From Campylobacter showae (GTDB taxonomy: Bacteria; Campylobacterota; Campylobacteria; Campylobacterales; Campylobacteraceae), in NCBI RefSeq assembly GCF_900573985.1, contig NZ_UWOK01000001.1, positions 1,550,001 through 1,614,000 on the forward strand: 64,000 bases of DNA. The letters are read 5' to 3'. The notes beneath the pieces are model-generated. The model ran no database searches. It was not told the origin of the DNA and saw only the letters and a list, made by a program, of their open reading frames with translations. Numbering within the stretch: the stretch's first letter is position 1; every line of letters starts with the position of its first letter. Below are positions 18,969 through 28,079 of the stretch, piece by piece. Position numbers and translations under genes: made by a program.

Positions 18969-20119
18969 TAAAATTCTCCTATTTTTTGCGCGATTTCTTG
19001 CGGGCTGATCGGGCGACCGTTGGCTTTTAGCAGCGTTTTAAAGTCGTCTCTTAGAGTAGCTTTTATTATCTCTCCAGCGTACTGACCCAAATTTAACTCG
19101 CAGATCAAAATTTTGCTAAATTTAGCCGAGATTTCTCGTAGTTTTTCGCTCGGCGTCGGAAATAGCGTGATAGGCTTAAAAAGCCCTACTTTCAGGCCTT
19201 TTTCGCGTAAATTTAGCACCGCTTCCTTTACCGCGCGAGCCACGGAGCCAAATGCGATAATGCAAATCTCCGCATCATCCAACATAAACTCCTCCCAGAG
19301 CTCAAACTCATCCGCGTGCACGTTTATTTTGTTAAAAAGGCGCTTGATGTTGTAGTCCACGACAGCGCCGTCCTCGGTCGGGAAGCCCGTCTCGCCGTGA
19401 TGCAGGCCCGTGACGTGATAGCGGTAACCGCCGAAAAATTTATTTAGCGTCGCTGGCTCGTCGGAAGCTGCTTTGTACGGGCGGTAATCCGCAGGCTCGC
19501 CGCTAAACTGCCTGCGCGAGTAGATCTCTAGCTCGCTAATCTGCGGCAATACGGCCTTTGCGTGCATGTGTCCGATCGTTTCGTCTAATAGCAAAAACAC
19601 GGGCGTCATGAACCGCTCGGCGAGATTAAACGCGCGAACGGTCTGCGTATAGCACTCCTCTAGGCTTGAGGGCGCGATAACGATGCTGTTTACGTCGCCG
19701 TGAGTCGGGTTTTTCGCCTGCAGGAGATCGCCCTGCGCCACGCGGGTAGGCAGCCCCGTGCTAGGTCCGCCGCGCATGACGTTTACAATCACTAGCGGCA
19801 CCTCCGCGATAAATCCTAGTCCGATCTGCTCGGCCTTTAGCGAGATGCCAGGACCCGAGCTTGCCGTCATCGCCTTTGCCCCGCTCATCGAGGCTCCAAG
19901 CGCTACCGAGATACCCGCGATCTCGTCCTCCATCTGGATAAATTTGCCGCCGTGCTTTGGCAGCAGCACGCTTAGCTCGTGCGCGATCTCGCTACTTGGC
20001 GTGATCGGATAACCGCCGAAAAAGTTACACCCGCACTCCACCGCCGCAAGCGCGACTAGCTCGTTGCCGCTAGCGATGACCTCTATTTTGCCGCCGTTAT
20101 TATTTAAAAACTCGCTCAT
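18968..20119 (-). CDS. oorA: 2-oxoglutarate:acceptor oxidoreductase, alpha subunit
   Basis: Alpha subunit, 383 aa. Its pyrimidine-binding domain (GCNFFGGYPITPSSEIAHEL, then GKFIQMEDEIAGISVALGAS) binds the aminopyrimidine of ThDP and the substrate. TASSGPGISLKAEQIGL and MRGGPSTGLPTR are family hallmarks. The C-terminal transketolase-like domain (KVGLFKPITLFPTP) is intact. The ATG overlaps the oorD stop (ATGA). Confidence 0.96.
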   Translation of the reverse strand: MSEFLNNNGGKIEVIASGNELVALAAVECGCNFFGGYPITPSSEIAHELSVLLPKHGGKFIQMEDEIAGISVALGASMSGAKAMTASSGPGISLKAEQIGLGFIAEVPLVIVNVMRGGPSTGLPTRVAQGDLLQAKNPTHGDVNSIVIAPSSLEECYTQTVRAFNLAERFMTPVFLLLDETIGHMHAKAVLPQISELEIYSRRQFSGEPADYRPYKAASDEPATLNKFFGGYRYHVTGLHHGETGFPTEDGAVVDYNIKRLFNKINVHADEFELWEEFMLDDAEICIIAFGSVARAVKEAVLNLREKGLKVGLFKPITLFPTPSEKLREISAKFSKILICELNLGQYAGEIIKATLRDDFKTLLKANGRPISPQEIAQKIGEF

Positions 20120-20427
20120 AGCCCCGCCTCTAATTTTTCAAATTTATTCTCTCTTACGGCGGTCGCGCGCTCTTTACTTTGGGCAGTTAGTTTGGCAAAT
20201 TTAAAGCCCTTTTCTGCTACGTAAATCGCAAAATCGGGACAGTGTAGTTCGCACTCGCGGCACCCGATACAGGCCTCCGGGTGTACCACTTCGATCGTTT
20301 TGCCTAGGACAGCGCGCGGCTCGACGGCCATCGCCAGCACGCCCGCAGGACAGCGGCTCACGCAGATATCGCACGCCTTACAGCGCGAGATATCGACCCA
20401 GACGGGGACGCCGTTTTGTATCAGCAT
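20116..20427 (-). CDS. oorD: 2-oxoglutarate:acceptor oxidoreductase, delta (ferredoxin) subunit
   Basis: Two-[4Fe-4S] ferredoxin-like subunit, 103 aa, relaying electrons to flavodoxin/ferredoxin. Cluster motifs are CKACDICVSRCP and CIGCRECELHCP. I place the start at the ATG at 20427 because AAGGA lies five bases upstream; an in-frame TTG at 20442 falls upstream of that ribosome-binding site. It is first in the oor operon. Confidence 0.94.
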   Translation of the reverse strand: MLIQNGVPVWVDISRCKACDICVSRCPAGVLAMAVEPRAVLGKTIEVVHPEACIGCRECELHCPDFAIYVAEKGFKFAKLTAQSKERATAVRENKFEKLEAGL

Positions 20428-20730
20428 ATTTTTCCTTATCAAATTTAACTCGTAACGATAATTTTATAGCATTTAAGTTAAATTTGGTATTTAAATCGGA
20501 TAGTAAAATAAAATTTGGAGATTTTTTGCATGAAAACGAGCAAATTTGAAACGCCCTAGCGGATATGCCGTTCTTGATACTTAGGATTTTTGGTTCAAAT
20601 TTAACGGCTATTACGCAATTTGGCATGTAGTAAATTTAGAAGTTAAATTTACTGCCGCCGATCCGTAAAAATGACCACGATTTAACGGATACGGCGGTAA
20701 ATTTGAAGCGATAAGCATAAATAACTAAAC
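20428..20730. other. 303-bp gap between oorD and the NlpC/P60 gene
   Basis: No convincing gene. The gap holds the likely oor promoter and several AAATTT words. It also holds an imperfect inverted repeat: arms 20646-20667 and 20685-20704 share AAATTTAC at the outer ends and ATCCGT/ACGGAT at the inner ends, with GC-rich partly matched middles. The repeat lacks a T-tract on either side, so it is not a standard terminator. Confidence 0.6.
20461..20468 (-). promoter_or_regulatory. Putative -10 region of oorDABC
   Basis: The minus strand reads TATAAAAT about 34 bp upstream of the oorD ATG. It is the only good -10-like word in the proximal part of the gap. Confidence 0.4.
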
Positions 20731-21453
20731 TTAGTTTCTCCTTACGCCTGCTTTACCAAATCCTGCAAATCTATTTGACGCAAGACACGATAAGTTGTTA
20801 TTTTTGCAAGATACGACGTAGGAATTTAGCTCTTTTTTACCTTTTTTGCGGGTATTTTTATTTTTTAGATTCATAAAATCCACCATATTTTTACCTCTTG
20901 CATTATGCGTAAAACCCACGGTACCGTCTTTTTCGACGCTACTTACTATACCTACATGAGTGATGATTTTGGCTTTTTTGTTATTTTTCGTACTTCTAGT
21001 CGTGTTGGTGAAAAATATCAAATCCCCAACTTTCGGATCGTCAAAGGCGATCAGATTTTTACTCTCGTAGAGCTTAAACATCGCTTCGCTTTTTAGTCCG
21101 CGCTTGGTGTAAAATTTATCAAGTTCCTTTTCGTCGAAAAAGTCTCGGTTAAATTTTTTATTTATAAGCGTCACAAAGCCAGAGCAGTCGCCGCCGTCTC
21201 TTTTACCTATATATCCTTGCAGGAGATTAAGCAGGGCCGTCTCTTTTGTATCGAGACGGTCGCCGATTTTACCTTGAAACGTCTTGCTTCCCCAGCTTTG
21301 GATCTTATTCTTTTCTAATGAAGCCGTAGCTTGGATTTGACTTTGCTTTGTTAGCATCGTATTTTTATGAGCGCTTGACGAAACCGTAGCGCACCCGGAC
21401 ATAAAAGTCGCTAAAAGTAGGGCGTAAATTTTAATTTTATAATTTACAAACAT
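20731..21453 (-). CDS. NlpC/P60 family lipoprotein (probable cell-wall peptidase)
   Basis: Exported 240-aa protein. The signal peptide ends in a lipobox-like FMSGC at about residue 21, so it is probably lipid-anchored. The NlpC/P60 catalytic cysteine is in GDCSGFVTLINKKF, the catalytic histidine in ITHVGIVSSVEKDG, and GDLIFFTNT precedes it. Family members cleave peptidoglycan stem peptides. The gene follows mdh by three bases, so it appears co-transcribed with icd-mdh although its role is unrelated. The third catalytic residue is probably the histidine in FTHNARG. Confidence 0.85.
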   Translation of the reverse strand: MFVNYKIKIYALLLATFMSGCATVSSSAHKNTMLTKQSQIQATASLEKNKIQSWGSKTFQGKIGDRLDTKETALLNLLQGYIGKRDGGDCSGFVTLINKKFNRDFFDEKELDKFYTKRGLKSEAMFKLYESKNLIAFDDPKVGDLIFFTNTTRSTKNNKKAKIITHVGIVSSVEKDGTVGFTHNARGKNMVDFMNLKNKNTRKKGKKELNSYVVSCKNNNLSCLASNRFAGFGKAGVRRN

Positions 21454-21456
21454 CGG

Positions 21457-22344
21457 CTACGCGATTACCCCGCTTTCTTTTAAAAATTTGATATTTACAG
21501 CCGTTTGTGATTCGCCTTTTTCAAGCGCCGCCTTTTCCTCCGCGCTTGGCTGCTTGATCTCGCGCACGCCGCCCTTGCCTAGCTTCACGAGCCTACCGCC
21601 CGCGCACTCGCCCTCTATCACGCAGCAGCTTAACCACTGTTCGCTGCCGGTTTTTATCGCCTCGCACATCTTGGCCGCAGCCGCGCCAGGAGCGTAATAC
21701 GCCGACGTACCAAGTAGCTTCACTATCTTTGCGCCGCCAGTTTTGGCCTCCTGCGCTACCGCGTCAAATTCGCCGCCCAAATCCACGTTCACGTTGCTTT
21801 GTAGTGCGACCGTATCGTCGTTGTGAGAGCCTATGATATGCGCGCTAAATGCGCTGTTTTTTAGTCCTGTTTTTTGAGAGATCTCGTATTTTAGGCGCGC
21901 CGAGTCCAGCTCGCCCGCCATTCCTAGCACCCTGCTTTTATCAAAACCGCTCGTTTTATAGACTAGATACGTGAGCGCGTCAAGCGGGTTAGTTACGTTT
22001 ATGATGACGCAGTTTGGGGCAAATTTGGCGATTTTTTCCACCGTGCCTTTTACGATGCTGGCGTTTTTTAGTAGCAGATCTTCTCTGGTTTGCCCCTCTT
22101 TTCTAGGGCTTCCGGCTGTTACGACCACGATGTCGCTATCCTTAACTAGCTCAAAATCATCACCGCCGGCAACGCTCACGTCCAGACCGAAAACCGCCGC
22201 GCTCTGAGATAGATCGATCGCCTTTGCGCGCGCCACGTCGCCAAATATATCCACCAGCGCAATATCGTCTGCGATGCCTCTTAGCAAAATGGCGCTAGCC
22301 GCACTCGCGCCTACGTTTCCGGCTCCGATAACTGAAATTTTCAT
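21457..22344 (-). CDS. mdh: Malate dehydrogenase (LDH-like type)
   Basis: NAD-dependent malate/oxaloacetate oxidoreductase, 295 aa. The dinucleotide loop is GAGNVGASAAS. Substrate specificity is indicated by RKEGQTREDLLLKN, with arginines where malate enzymes have them. VTNPLDALTYL and the catalytic histidine in GSHNDDTV are intact. It sits 12 bp after icd and 3 bp before the NlpC/P60 gene. A lactate dehydrogenase is less likely on the loop residues and on the icd context. Confidence 0.92.
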   Translation of the reverse strand: MKISVIGAGNVGASAASAILLRGIADDIALVDIFGDVARAKAIDLSQSAAVFGLDVSVAGGDDFELVKDSDIVVVTAGSPRKEGQTREDLLLKNASIVKGTVEKIAKFAPNCVIINVTNPLDALTYLVYKTSGFDKSRVLGMAGELDSARLKYEISQKTGLKNSAFSAHIIGSHNDDTVALQSNVNVDLGGEFDAVAQEAKTGGAKIVKLLGTSAYYAPGAAAAKMCEAIKTGSEQWLSCCVIEGECAGGRLVKLGKGGVREIKQPSAEEKAALEKGESQTAVNIKFLKESGVIA

Positions 22345-22356
22345 TTTTTTCCTTTT

Positions 22357-24573
22357 TTATAAAATTTGATTTTGCAAAATTTGATTAAACGTCGCGCTCG
22401 GCCTCATCGCCGCGCTCGCCTTTTTATCATCCGGCTTATAGTATCCGCCGAGATCGACCTTGCGTCCTTGCGCCGCGTTTATTTGGGCCACTATCGCGCT
22501 CTCGTTTTGCGCGAGATTTTGGGCGACGAGTTTAAATTTATCGCCTAGCTGCGTACCGCTAGCGGCAAGCTCGCTCGCCCAGTAAAGCGCGATATAAAAA
22601 TGACTCGCGCGCGTATCTAGCTGCCCCACTTCAAACCGCGGGACCTTGTTTTCTTTTAGATAGCGTTCTACGGCCGCATTTAGGGCGTCTGCTAAAATTT
22701 GCGCCTCGGGGCTTTGCTTAAAGCCGGCTAACTGCTCAAGACTAGCGCCCAGAGCCAAAAACTCGCCCAAGCTATCCCAGCTTAGGTGATTTTGCTCCAA
22801 TAGCTGCTCGGCGAGCCTTGGCGCGCTGCCTCCGGCTCCCGTCTCAAAGATACTTCCGCCCTCTAGTAGCGGCACGATAGAGAGCATCTTGGCGCTGGTT
22901 TCAAGCTCCAATATCGGAAAAAGATCGGTCAGATAGTCGCGCAAGACGTTCCCCGTGACGCTAATACAGTCATCGCCGCGTCTGATGATCTCAAGCGATT
23001 TTTTGCAAGCGGCCGCGGGAGAGAGGATCTCTATATCAAGCCCGCTCGCATCCACGCTAGCTAGCTGCGCTTTTACTTTTTTTAGGATTTCTCGGTCGTG
23101 AGCCCTGTTTTCATCCAGCCAAAATATCGCCTTTTGTCCCGTGATTTTCGCGCGTTTTAGCGCTAGCTCGACCCAGTTTCGCACGGCGACGTCTTTAGTT
23201 TGCGTCATTCTAAATATATCGCCTTTTTCTAGCTCAAATTTAAATAAAATTTCGCCTTTTTCATTTACCACGCGCGCCTCGCCCGCTTCGCTCATTACAA
23301 AGGTTTTATCGTGACTACCGTACTCCTCGGCCTTTTTAGCCATTAGTCCGACATTTGAGACGCTGCCCATTTTAGCAGGATCTAGCGCGCCGTTTGCCTT
23401 GATATCCGCGACCGCGGCCTCATAAACGACGGCGTAGGTTTTATCGGGTATCACGGCTTTGGTTTCCCTGGCTATGCCCTCTTTATCCCACATTTTGCCG
23501 CCGTTTTTTATCATCGCGGGCATCGAAGCGTCGATGATAACGTCGCTAGGCACGTGTAAATTCGTGATGCCGGCAGCCGAGTTTACCATCGCTAAATTTG
23601 GCCTTACGGCGTAAATTTCATCAAATTTGGCCTTGACTTTTTCCTGCGTAGCTTGCGGTAAATTTAAAATCCGCGAAAAAAGGTCTTTTAGCCCGTTGTT
23701 TTCGCTGACGTTTACGCTTTTTAGCTCGTCTGCAAACTCTTCAAAAACTTCAGCGAAAAAAATCTTTACGAAATGCCCGAAAATCACGGGATCGCTCACC
23801 TTCATCATCGAGGCTTTTAGATGGACGCTAAAGAGCAAATTTTTTGCTTTCGCGTCCGCGATTTGCTCTTTTATAAAGGCGTCTAGCTCTCGCGCGCTCA
23901 TAAAGCTAGCGTCGATTATATCGCCTTTTTCTACGGCTAAATTTTCTTTTAGCACGCGTTTTTCGCCGCTTTTTGAGACAAACTCGACGCGCAAATTTTC
24001 ATCCGTTTCAAAGCTAATCGAGCGCTCGGATGAGTAAAAATCGCCGCCCTTCATATAGGCGACTTCTGTTTTGCTATCTTTTTCAAAAGGGGTGATTTTA
24101 TATGGATTTTCGCGGGCGTAGCGTTTTACCGCACCGACGCATCTGCGGTCTGAGTTGCCTTCGCGCAGCACCGGATTTACAGCACTTCCTAGCACTTTGG
24201 CGTATCTAGCGGCCGCGTCTTTTTCCTCTAGAGTTTTTGGCTCGGACGGGCATGGCGGCAGATCGTAGCCTTTCGCGCGCAGCTCCGTGATAGCGGCGTT
24301 TAGCTGAGGCAAGCTAGCCGAGATGTTTGGTAGCTTGATGATATTCGCGCGCTTTTCTTGCGTCAAATTTCGCAGCATCTCCAGATCGTCGCTCACACGC
24401 AGATCAGGCGGCAGCTTGTCGTTAAAAGCGGCGATGATCCGCGCGGCTAGCCCTATGTCGGCCTGCTCTATCTCTATGCCGCCCGCGCGCAAAAATGCCT
24501 GCAGGATCGGAAACAGCGAGTAGCTAGCAAGCAGCGGGGATTCGTCGGTTCTAGTATAGACGATGTCGCTCAT
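22357..24573 (-). CDS. icd: Isocitrate dehydrogenase, monomeric NADP type
   Basis: Oxidative decarboxylation of isocitrate to 2-oxoglutarate, 738 aa, the length of the monomeric (IDH2-type) enzyme and unlike the ~415-aa dimeric enzyme. Landmarks are YTRTDESPLLASYS near the N-terminus, PCPSEPKTLEEKDAAARYAK, NSDRRCVGAVKRYARENPYK and DTRASHFYIALYWA near the C-terminus. An AGGAGA ribosome-binding site precedes the ATG. It heads icd-mdh-NlpC/P60, producing the substrate of the OOR complex encoded just downstream. Confidence 0.97.
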   Translation of the reverse strand: MSDIVYTRTDESPLLASYSLFPILQAFLRAGGIEIEQADIGLAARIIAAFNDKLPPDLRVSDDLEMLRNLTQEKRANIIKLPNISASLPQLNAAITELRAKGYDLPPCPSEPKTLEEKDAAARYAKVLGSAVNPVLREGNSDRRCVGAVKRYARENPYKITPFEKDSKTEVAYMKGGDFYSSERSISFETDENLRVEFVSKSGEKRVLKENLAVEKGDIIDASFMSARELDAFIKEQIADAKAKNLLFSVHLKASMMKVSDPVIFGHFVKIFFAEVFEEFADELKSVNVSENNGLKDLFSRILNLPQATQEKVKAKFDEIYAVRPNLAMVNSAAGITNLHVPSDVIIDASMPAMIKNGGKMWDKEGIARETKAVIPDKTYAVVYEAAVADIKANGALDPAKMGSVSNVGLMAKKAEEYGSHDKTFVMSEAGEARVVNEKGEILFKFELEKGDIFRMTQTKDVAVRNWVELALKRAKITGQKAIFWLDENRAHDREILKKVKAQLASVDASGLDIEILSPAAACKKSLEIIRRGDDCISVTGNVLRDYLTDLFPILELETSAKMLSIVPLLEGGSIFETGAGGSAPRLAEQLLEQNHLSWDSLGEFLALGASLEQLAGFKQSPEAQILADALNAAVERYLKENKVPRFEVGQLDTRASHFYIALYWASELAASGTQLGDKFKLVAQNLAQNESAIVAQINAAQGRKVDLGGYYKPDDKKASAAMRPSATFNQILQNQIL

Positions 24574-24637
24574 CTTTTCTCCTAATTAAATTTCGCAAAA
24601 TCTTATCCAAATTTATATTAAAACGCCTTTTGGCGGA

Positions 24638-25570
24638 CTATTTTTGGGAATTTATCGCGCCTACATGTTCATCGTAGGTTACGCTAAATTTATGCTTACC
24701 CGTCTTTTTATCTCGCACGAAGTATAAAAACTCGCTCTGTGCAGGCCTTATCGCCGCCCTGATCGCAGCTATCCCAACGGTGCAGACGGGACTTGGCGGC
24801 AGGCCTTCGTTTAGATAGGTGTTAAATTTACTCTTATCGCTTCGTATGCGTTCAGCCGTGACCGTCTCGTGTGAGTAGAGCCCGTAGTTTAGCGTGCCGT
24901 CCATTTGTAGCTTCATACCCTTTTTTAGGCGGTTTTGGATGACGGATGCCACAAGAGGCATCTCATCCTCGTTTGCAGCCTCCTTTTGCACGACCGAGGC
25001 CGTCACGAGATACTCGCTCCAGCGCTTTTCGTCGTAGTTTCCAAGCAACTCAGTAGCCGTTTTTTCGTGGGATTTTTTAGATAAATTTACGAGGTGCGCC
25101 GCTAGCTGCTCTTCGTTTACGCCAAGGGGCACTTTATAGGTCTCAGGCACCAAAAAGCCGTCCTCTAGCGGAGCAAATTTGGCGTAAAATTCATTTAGCT
25201 TCGCCTCGCTCAAATTTAGCTTTTTTGCGACCTCTTGCAAAAATACGGCCGTCGTTTCGCCGGGAATCAGCGTTATTTGCGTTAGAGCCGCCTTTGCGGT
25301 CGTGAGCTTATATAAAAAATCAAGCTTGCTAAGCTTTGTCGCGTCCAGGTCTATCCAGCCTGCTTGCACATGCCCCATAGCGCGCAAGATCACGGCGTCA
25401 AATTTATTTGCGTCCGTATTTTTTTCGCTTAGATATGATATAATCGCAAGCGTACTGCCCTGAGGCACGAAAATGACCTCGCTCACGCTCACCGGGCGGC
25501 TAAGATAAACAAGAAAGCTCAGAAAAAATATGAAAATCATCTCGCTGATAATGAAGAAAATTTGGCGCAT
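24638..25570 (-). CDS. mltG: Endolytic murein transglycosylase MltG
   Basis: Inner-membrane lytic transglycosylase that cuts nascent glycan strands, about 310 aa. One N-terminal membrane helix (IFIFFLSFLVYLSRPV) is followed by a LysM-like part and the YceG domain, with the catalytic glutamate in VTASVVQKEAANEDEMP, then LNYGLYSHETVTAERIRSDK and NTYLNEGLPPSPVCTVG. The frame is open to 25852, but that extension is antisense to the AsmA-like gene and is rejected. The start is either ATG 25570 (preceded by GGGGATCAAA) or ATG 25540. Confidence 0.9.
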   Translation of the reverse strand: MRQIFFIISEMIFIFFLSFLVYLSRPVSVSEVIFVPQGSTLAIISYLSEKNTDANKFDAVILRAMGHVQAGWIDLDATKLSKLDFLYKLTTAKAALTQITLIPGETTAVFLQEVAKKLNLSEAKLNEFYAKFAPLEDGFLVPETYKVPLGVNEEQLAAHLVNLSKKSHEKTATELLGNYDEKRWSEYLVTASVVQKEAANEDEMPLVASVIQNRLKKGMKLQMDGTLNYGLYSHETVTAERIRSDKSKFNTYLNEGLPPSPVCTVGIAAIRAAIRPAQSEFLYFVRDKKTGKHKFSVTYDEHVGAINSQK

Positions 25571-28079
25571 TTTGATCCCCGCGGTTTTGATATTCGTCAT
25601 TTTTATAGCCGTCCTAAAACACGGCGTCGAGATAGAAAATATCGACACGGGCGACTTTAAAATAGAGCAATTATATATAAAACTCGATAAAAAAATAATT
25701 TTACGCGCGAAAAATATAGAGATACCCAAACAAAGCGCCAAGGATAGCTCTGAGGACGCGCTACTAGATCTATCCAAAAACATCGTCTGGATCGATAGGC
25801 TGTTTGACGAAATCTTACTCGAGCGCGTCAAATTTTTAAACAGCGAGTCCACGCTATTTTACAGAGACGACGTTTTTTATCTAGATAGTCCGTTTTTAGC
25901 GGTTAGCTCAAATTTCAAAGATACCGAAGACGGCATAACCGCAAACGTTTATCTACTCGAGTTTAAGGACTTTAACATCACCTTAAGCGGCGTTAGCAAT
26001 GCCGATTTGAGGCGCCAAATTTACGATTTTAACGGTACGTTTTCAAGCCACGAGCTAAACGGAAACGCTACCGTAAATCTCAAAAAAGGCGAGATAAAAT
26101 ACGAACTAAGCGACATAAACGCGACTAGCCTAAGGGGCTTTATGGACGAGCTGGGCGCAAAAACGGGGCTAGATAAAGAGATAAAAAACTGGATCTACGG
26201 CTACATCACGGCGGATAACTATTTCGTAAAATCGCTTCGGGGCAGATTTAACTTAGACAAGCAAGAACCCTATCTAAACGAGCTTAGCGCGCAGGGTTTT
26301 TCTAAAAACGTAAAGGTTAAATTTCACGAAAAGTTGCCCGCTGCGACCGCAGAAGGAGTCGACGTCGAGCTAAAAAAAGGCTCGCTATTTTTTACGCTAA
26401 AAAATCCAAAATGGCAGGGCAAAAATCTAAACGGAAGCACTCTTGAAATCTATAAAATTTTCGAGGAAAAAGGGGCGGGACTCACGCTAAATCTGCAAAC
26501 CTCGGCCCTCTACGACAAAAGCGTAAACTCCATACTAAAGGCCTACGATATCGAAGTTCCCGTTGAGCAGCTAAGCGGCAAAACAGACGCCAAACTCGCG
26601 CTTGATATCAAATTTGATCCGCTAGAAGTGACGCCTAAGGGCAAATTTAAGATCACCGGCGGACAGACCCTGATCGCTGGAGCTAAATTTAACGTAGATA
26701 CCGCAGACGTCGAGCTTTTAAACGACAAGCTAATGGTAAATGCAAAAAACACGGGGATGGATTTTTTTAGCGCGGATGCGGCAGTAAATCTCGATCTAGG
26801 CAAGCTCGCAGGCGACATAAACGGCACGCTAAAGGGGCTAAATTTAGCCTTCGGCAAGAGCGAAATTTTAAAACTAGGCGCGACGCCGTTTGCGGCTAGG
26901 CTTGATTTTAGCGGCAAGGATACAAAGCTAGACATCGCTTCGCCCGCCGCCGTGGGTTTAAGATTCGGCGCGCAAAACGAGATAAATTTACCAGACTCGC
27001 GCGATCTACTGCCCTACTCGCCGCTGCTAAAAAGCCTGCAAATCACTGATGGCGGCGTAAATATAAAAACCAAAGATTTTGAAAATCTTAGCATAGAGGC
27101 TAACGGCGTCAAATTTGAAACGCCGCTACTTAAAAAAGACGGCTCGCCGTATGACGCTGATAGCTTTACCATCGACGTAAACGCAAAAGGCGCAGCGGGC
27201 AAAAGCAAAAGCGGCGGTCTAAATTTCAAAATCGCGGGCGGCAAGACGGAGCTTTTTATAAAGGAGCTCGATCTGGCGCTTAGCGGAGATGAAAATTTGA
27301 CCGACAAAGATGGCGACATCGAGTTTGAGGCTAAGGGCTCGAAGCTGATTTTAAACGACTTTAACGCGACTCTAGACCTGCTAGCCTACAGCGGTCAGAG
27401 TGCGGGCGGGACGGTGAGATTTGACGCAAAGCCCGCTCGCGGCAACTTTTCGCTCATAAAATCGGACAAAAAATTTGAAATGTGGGCAAACGACATCAGA
27501 GGCGAGTTTATCAACTCGATTTTTAACATCAAAAGCTTTGAGGGCGGCAGCTTTAAAATGCGCGTTTTAGGCGGCAGCACCGATGATTTTAAGGGTGAAG
27601 TGAGACTAATCGGCGCCACGCTAAAAGACTATACGTTTTACAACCAGCTTCTGACGTTTTTAAACTCCGTGCCGTCCCTGCTCGTGTTTAAGACGCCGGA
27701 CTTCGGCGCAGACGGGTATCCCGTGAAATTTGGCAAAATTTTATTTGAGAAAAAAGGCGATGTATTAAAATTTCTAGCCATCGAGCTAGAAAGCTCGAGC
27801 GCCGATATCGGCGGTCACGGCACGATAAATCTCGCAACCAAAGAGATCGACGTGGATCTGGAGCTAAAGCTACTAAAGGACGCTAGCTCCATCATCGATA
27901 AAATCCCGCTCATAAATCAGATCGTGCTGGGCAAAGACCGCACGCTATCAACCGTCATCAAGGTACGCGGAACTCTGCAAAAGCCGCAGTACTCGACGCA
28001 AATCCTGCAAGACGCGCTGCTCTCGCCGTTTAAGATAATCAGAAACGTACTTGAAGCGCCGTTTTTGATATTTGAGTAA
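25530..28079 (+). CDS. AsmA/YhdP-like envelope protein
   Basis: Large 849-aa protein with one N-terminal membrane anchor (IWRILIPAVLIFVIFIAVL) and a long periplasmic part rich in beta-strand repeats. The C-terminal region (FLAIELESSSADIGGHGTIN, then IIDKIPLINQIVLGKDRTLS) matches the AsmA-like C-terminal domain. AsmA/TamB/YhdP proteins are thought to carry phospholipids across the periplasm, so this may complement the Mla system at the left edge. The start at 25530 (ATG) could be 25551 instead. It is divergent from mltG with touching or overlapping coding ends. Confidence 0.8.
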   Translation: MKIISLIMKKIWRILIPAVLIFVIFIAVLKHGVEIENIDTGDFKIEQLYIKLDKKIILRAKNIEIPKQSAKDSSEDALLDLSKNIVWIDRLFDEILLERVKFLNSESTLFYRDDVFYLDSPFLAVSSNFKDTEDGITANVYLLEFKDFNITLSGVSNADLRRQIYDFNGTFSSHELNGNATVNLKKGEIKYELSDINATSLRGFMDELGAKTGLDKEIKNWIYGYITADNYFVKSLRGRFNLDKQEPYLNELSAQGFSKNVKVKFHEKLPAATAEGVDVELKKGSLFFTLKNPKWQGKNLNGSTLEIYKIFEEKGAGLTLNLQTSALYDKSVNSILKAYDIEVPVEQLSGKTDAKLALDIKFDPLEVTPKGKFKITGGQTLIAGAKFNVDTADVELLNDKLMVNAKNTGMDFFSADAAVNLDLGKLAGDINGTLKGLNLAFGKSEILKLGATPFAARLDFSGKDTKLDIASPAAVGLRFGAQNEINLPDSRDLLPYSPLLKSLQITDGGVNIKTKDFENLSIEANGVKFETPLLKKDGSPYDADSFTIDVNAKGAAGKSKSGGLNFKIAGGKTELFIKELDLALSGDENLTDKDGDIEFEAKGSKLILNDFNATLDLLAYSGQSAGGTVRFDAKPARGNFSLIKSDKKFEMWANDIRGEFINSIFNIKSFEGGSFKMRVLGGSTDDFKGEVRLIGATLKDYTFYNQLLTFLNSVPSLLVFKTPDFGADGYPVKFGKILFEKKGDVLKFLAIELESSSADIGGHGTINLATKEIDVDLELKLLKDASSIIDKIPLINQIVLGKDRTLSTVIKVRGTLQKPQYSTQILQDALLSPFKIIRNVLEAPFLIFE

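Noticed and set aside
25571..25852. N-terminal extension of the mltG frame by about 94 codons
   Set aside because: It is antisense to the AsmA-like gene, is Ser-rich like a shadow frame, and lies before the membrane anchor expected at the MltG N-terminus.
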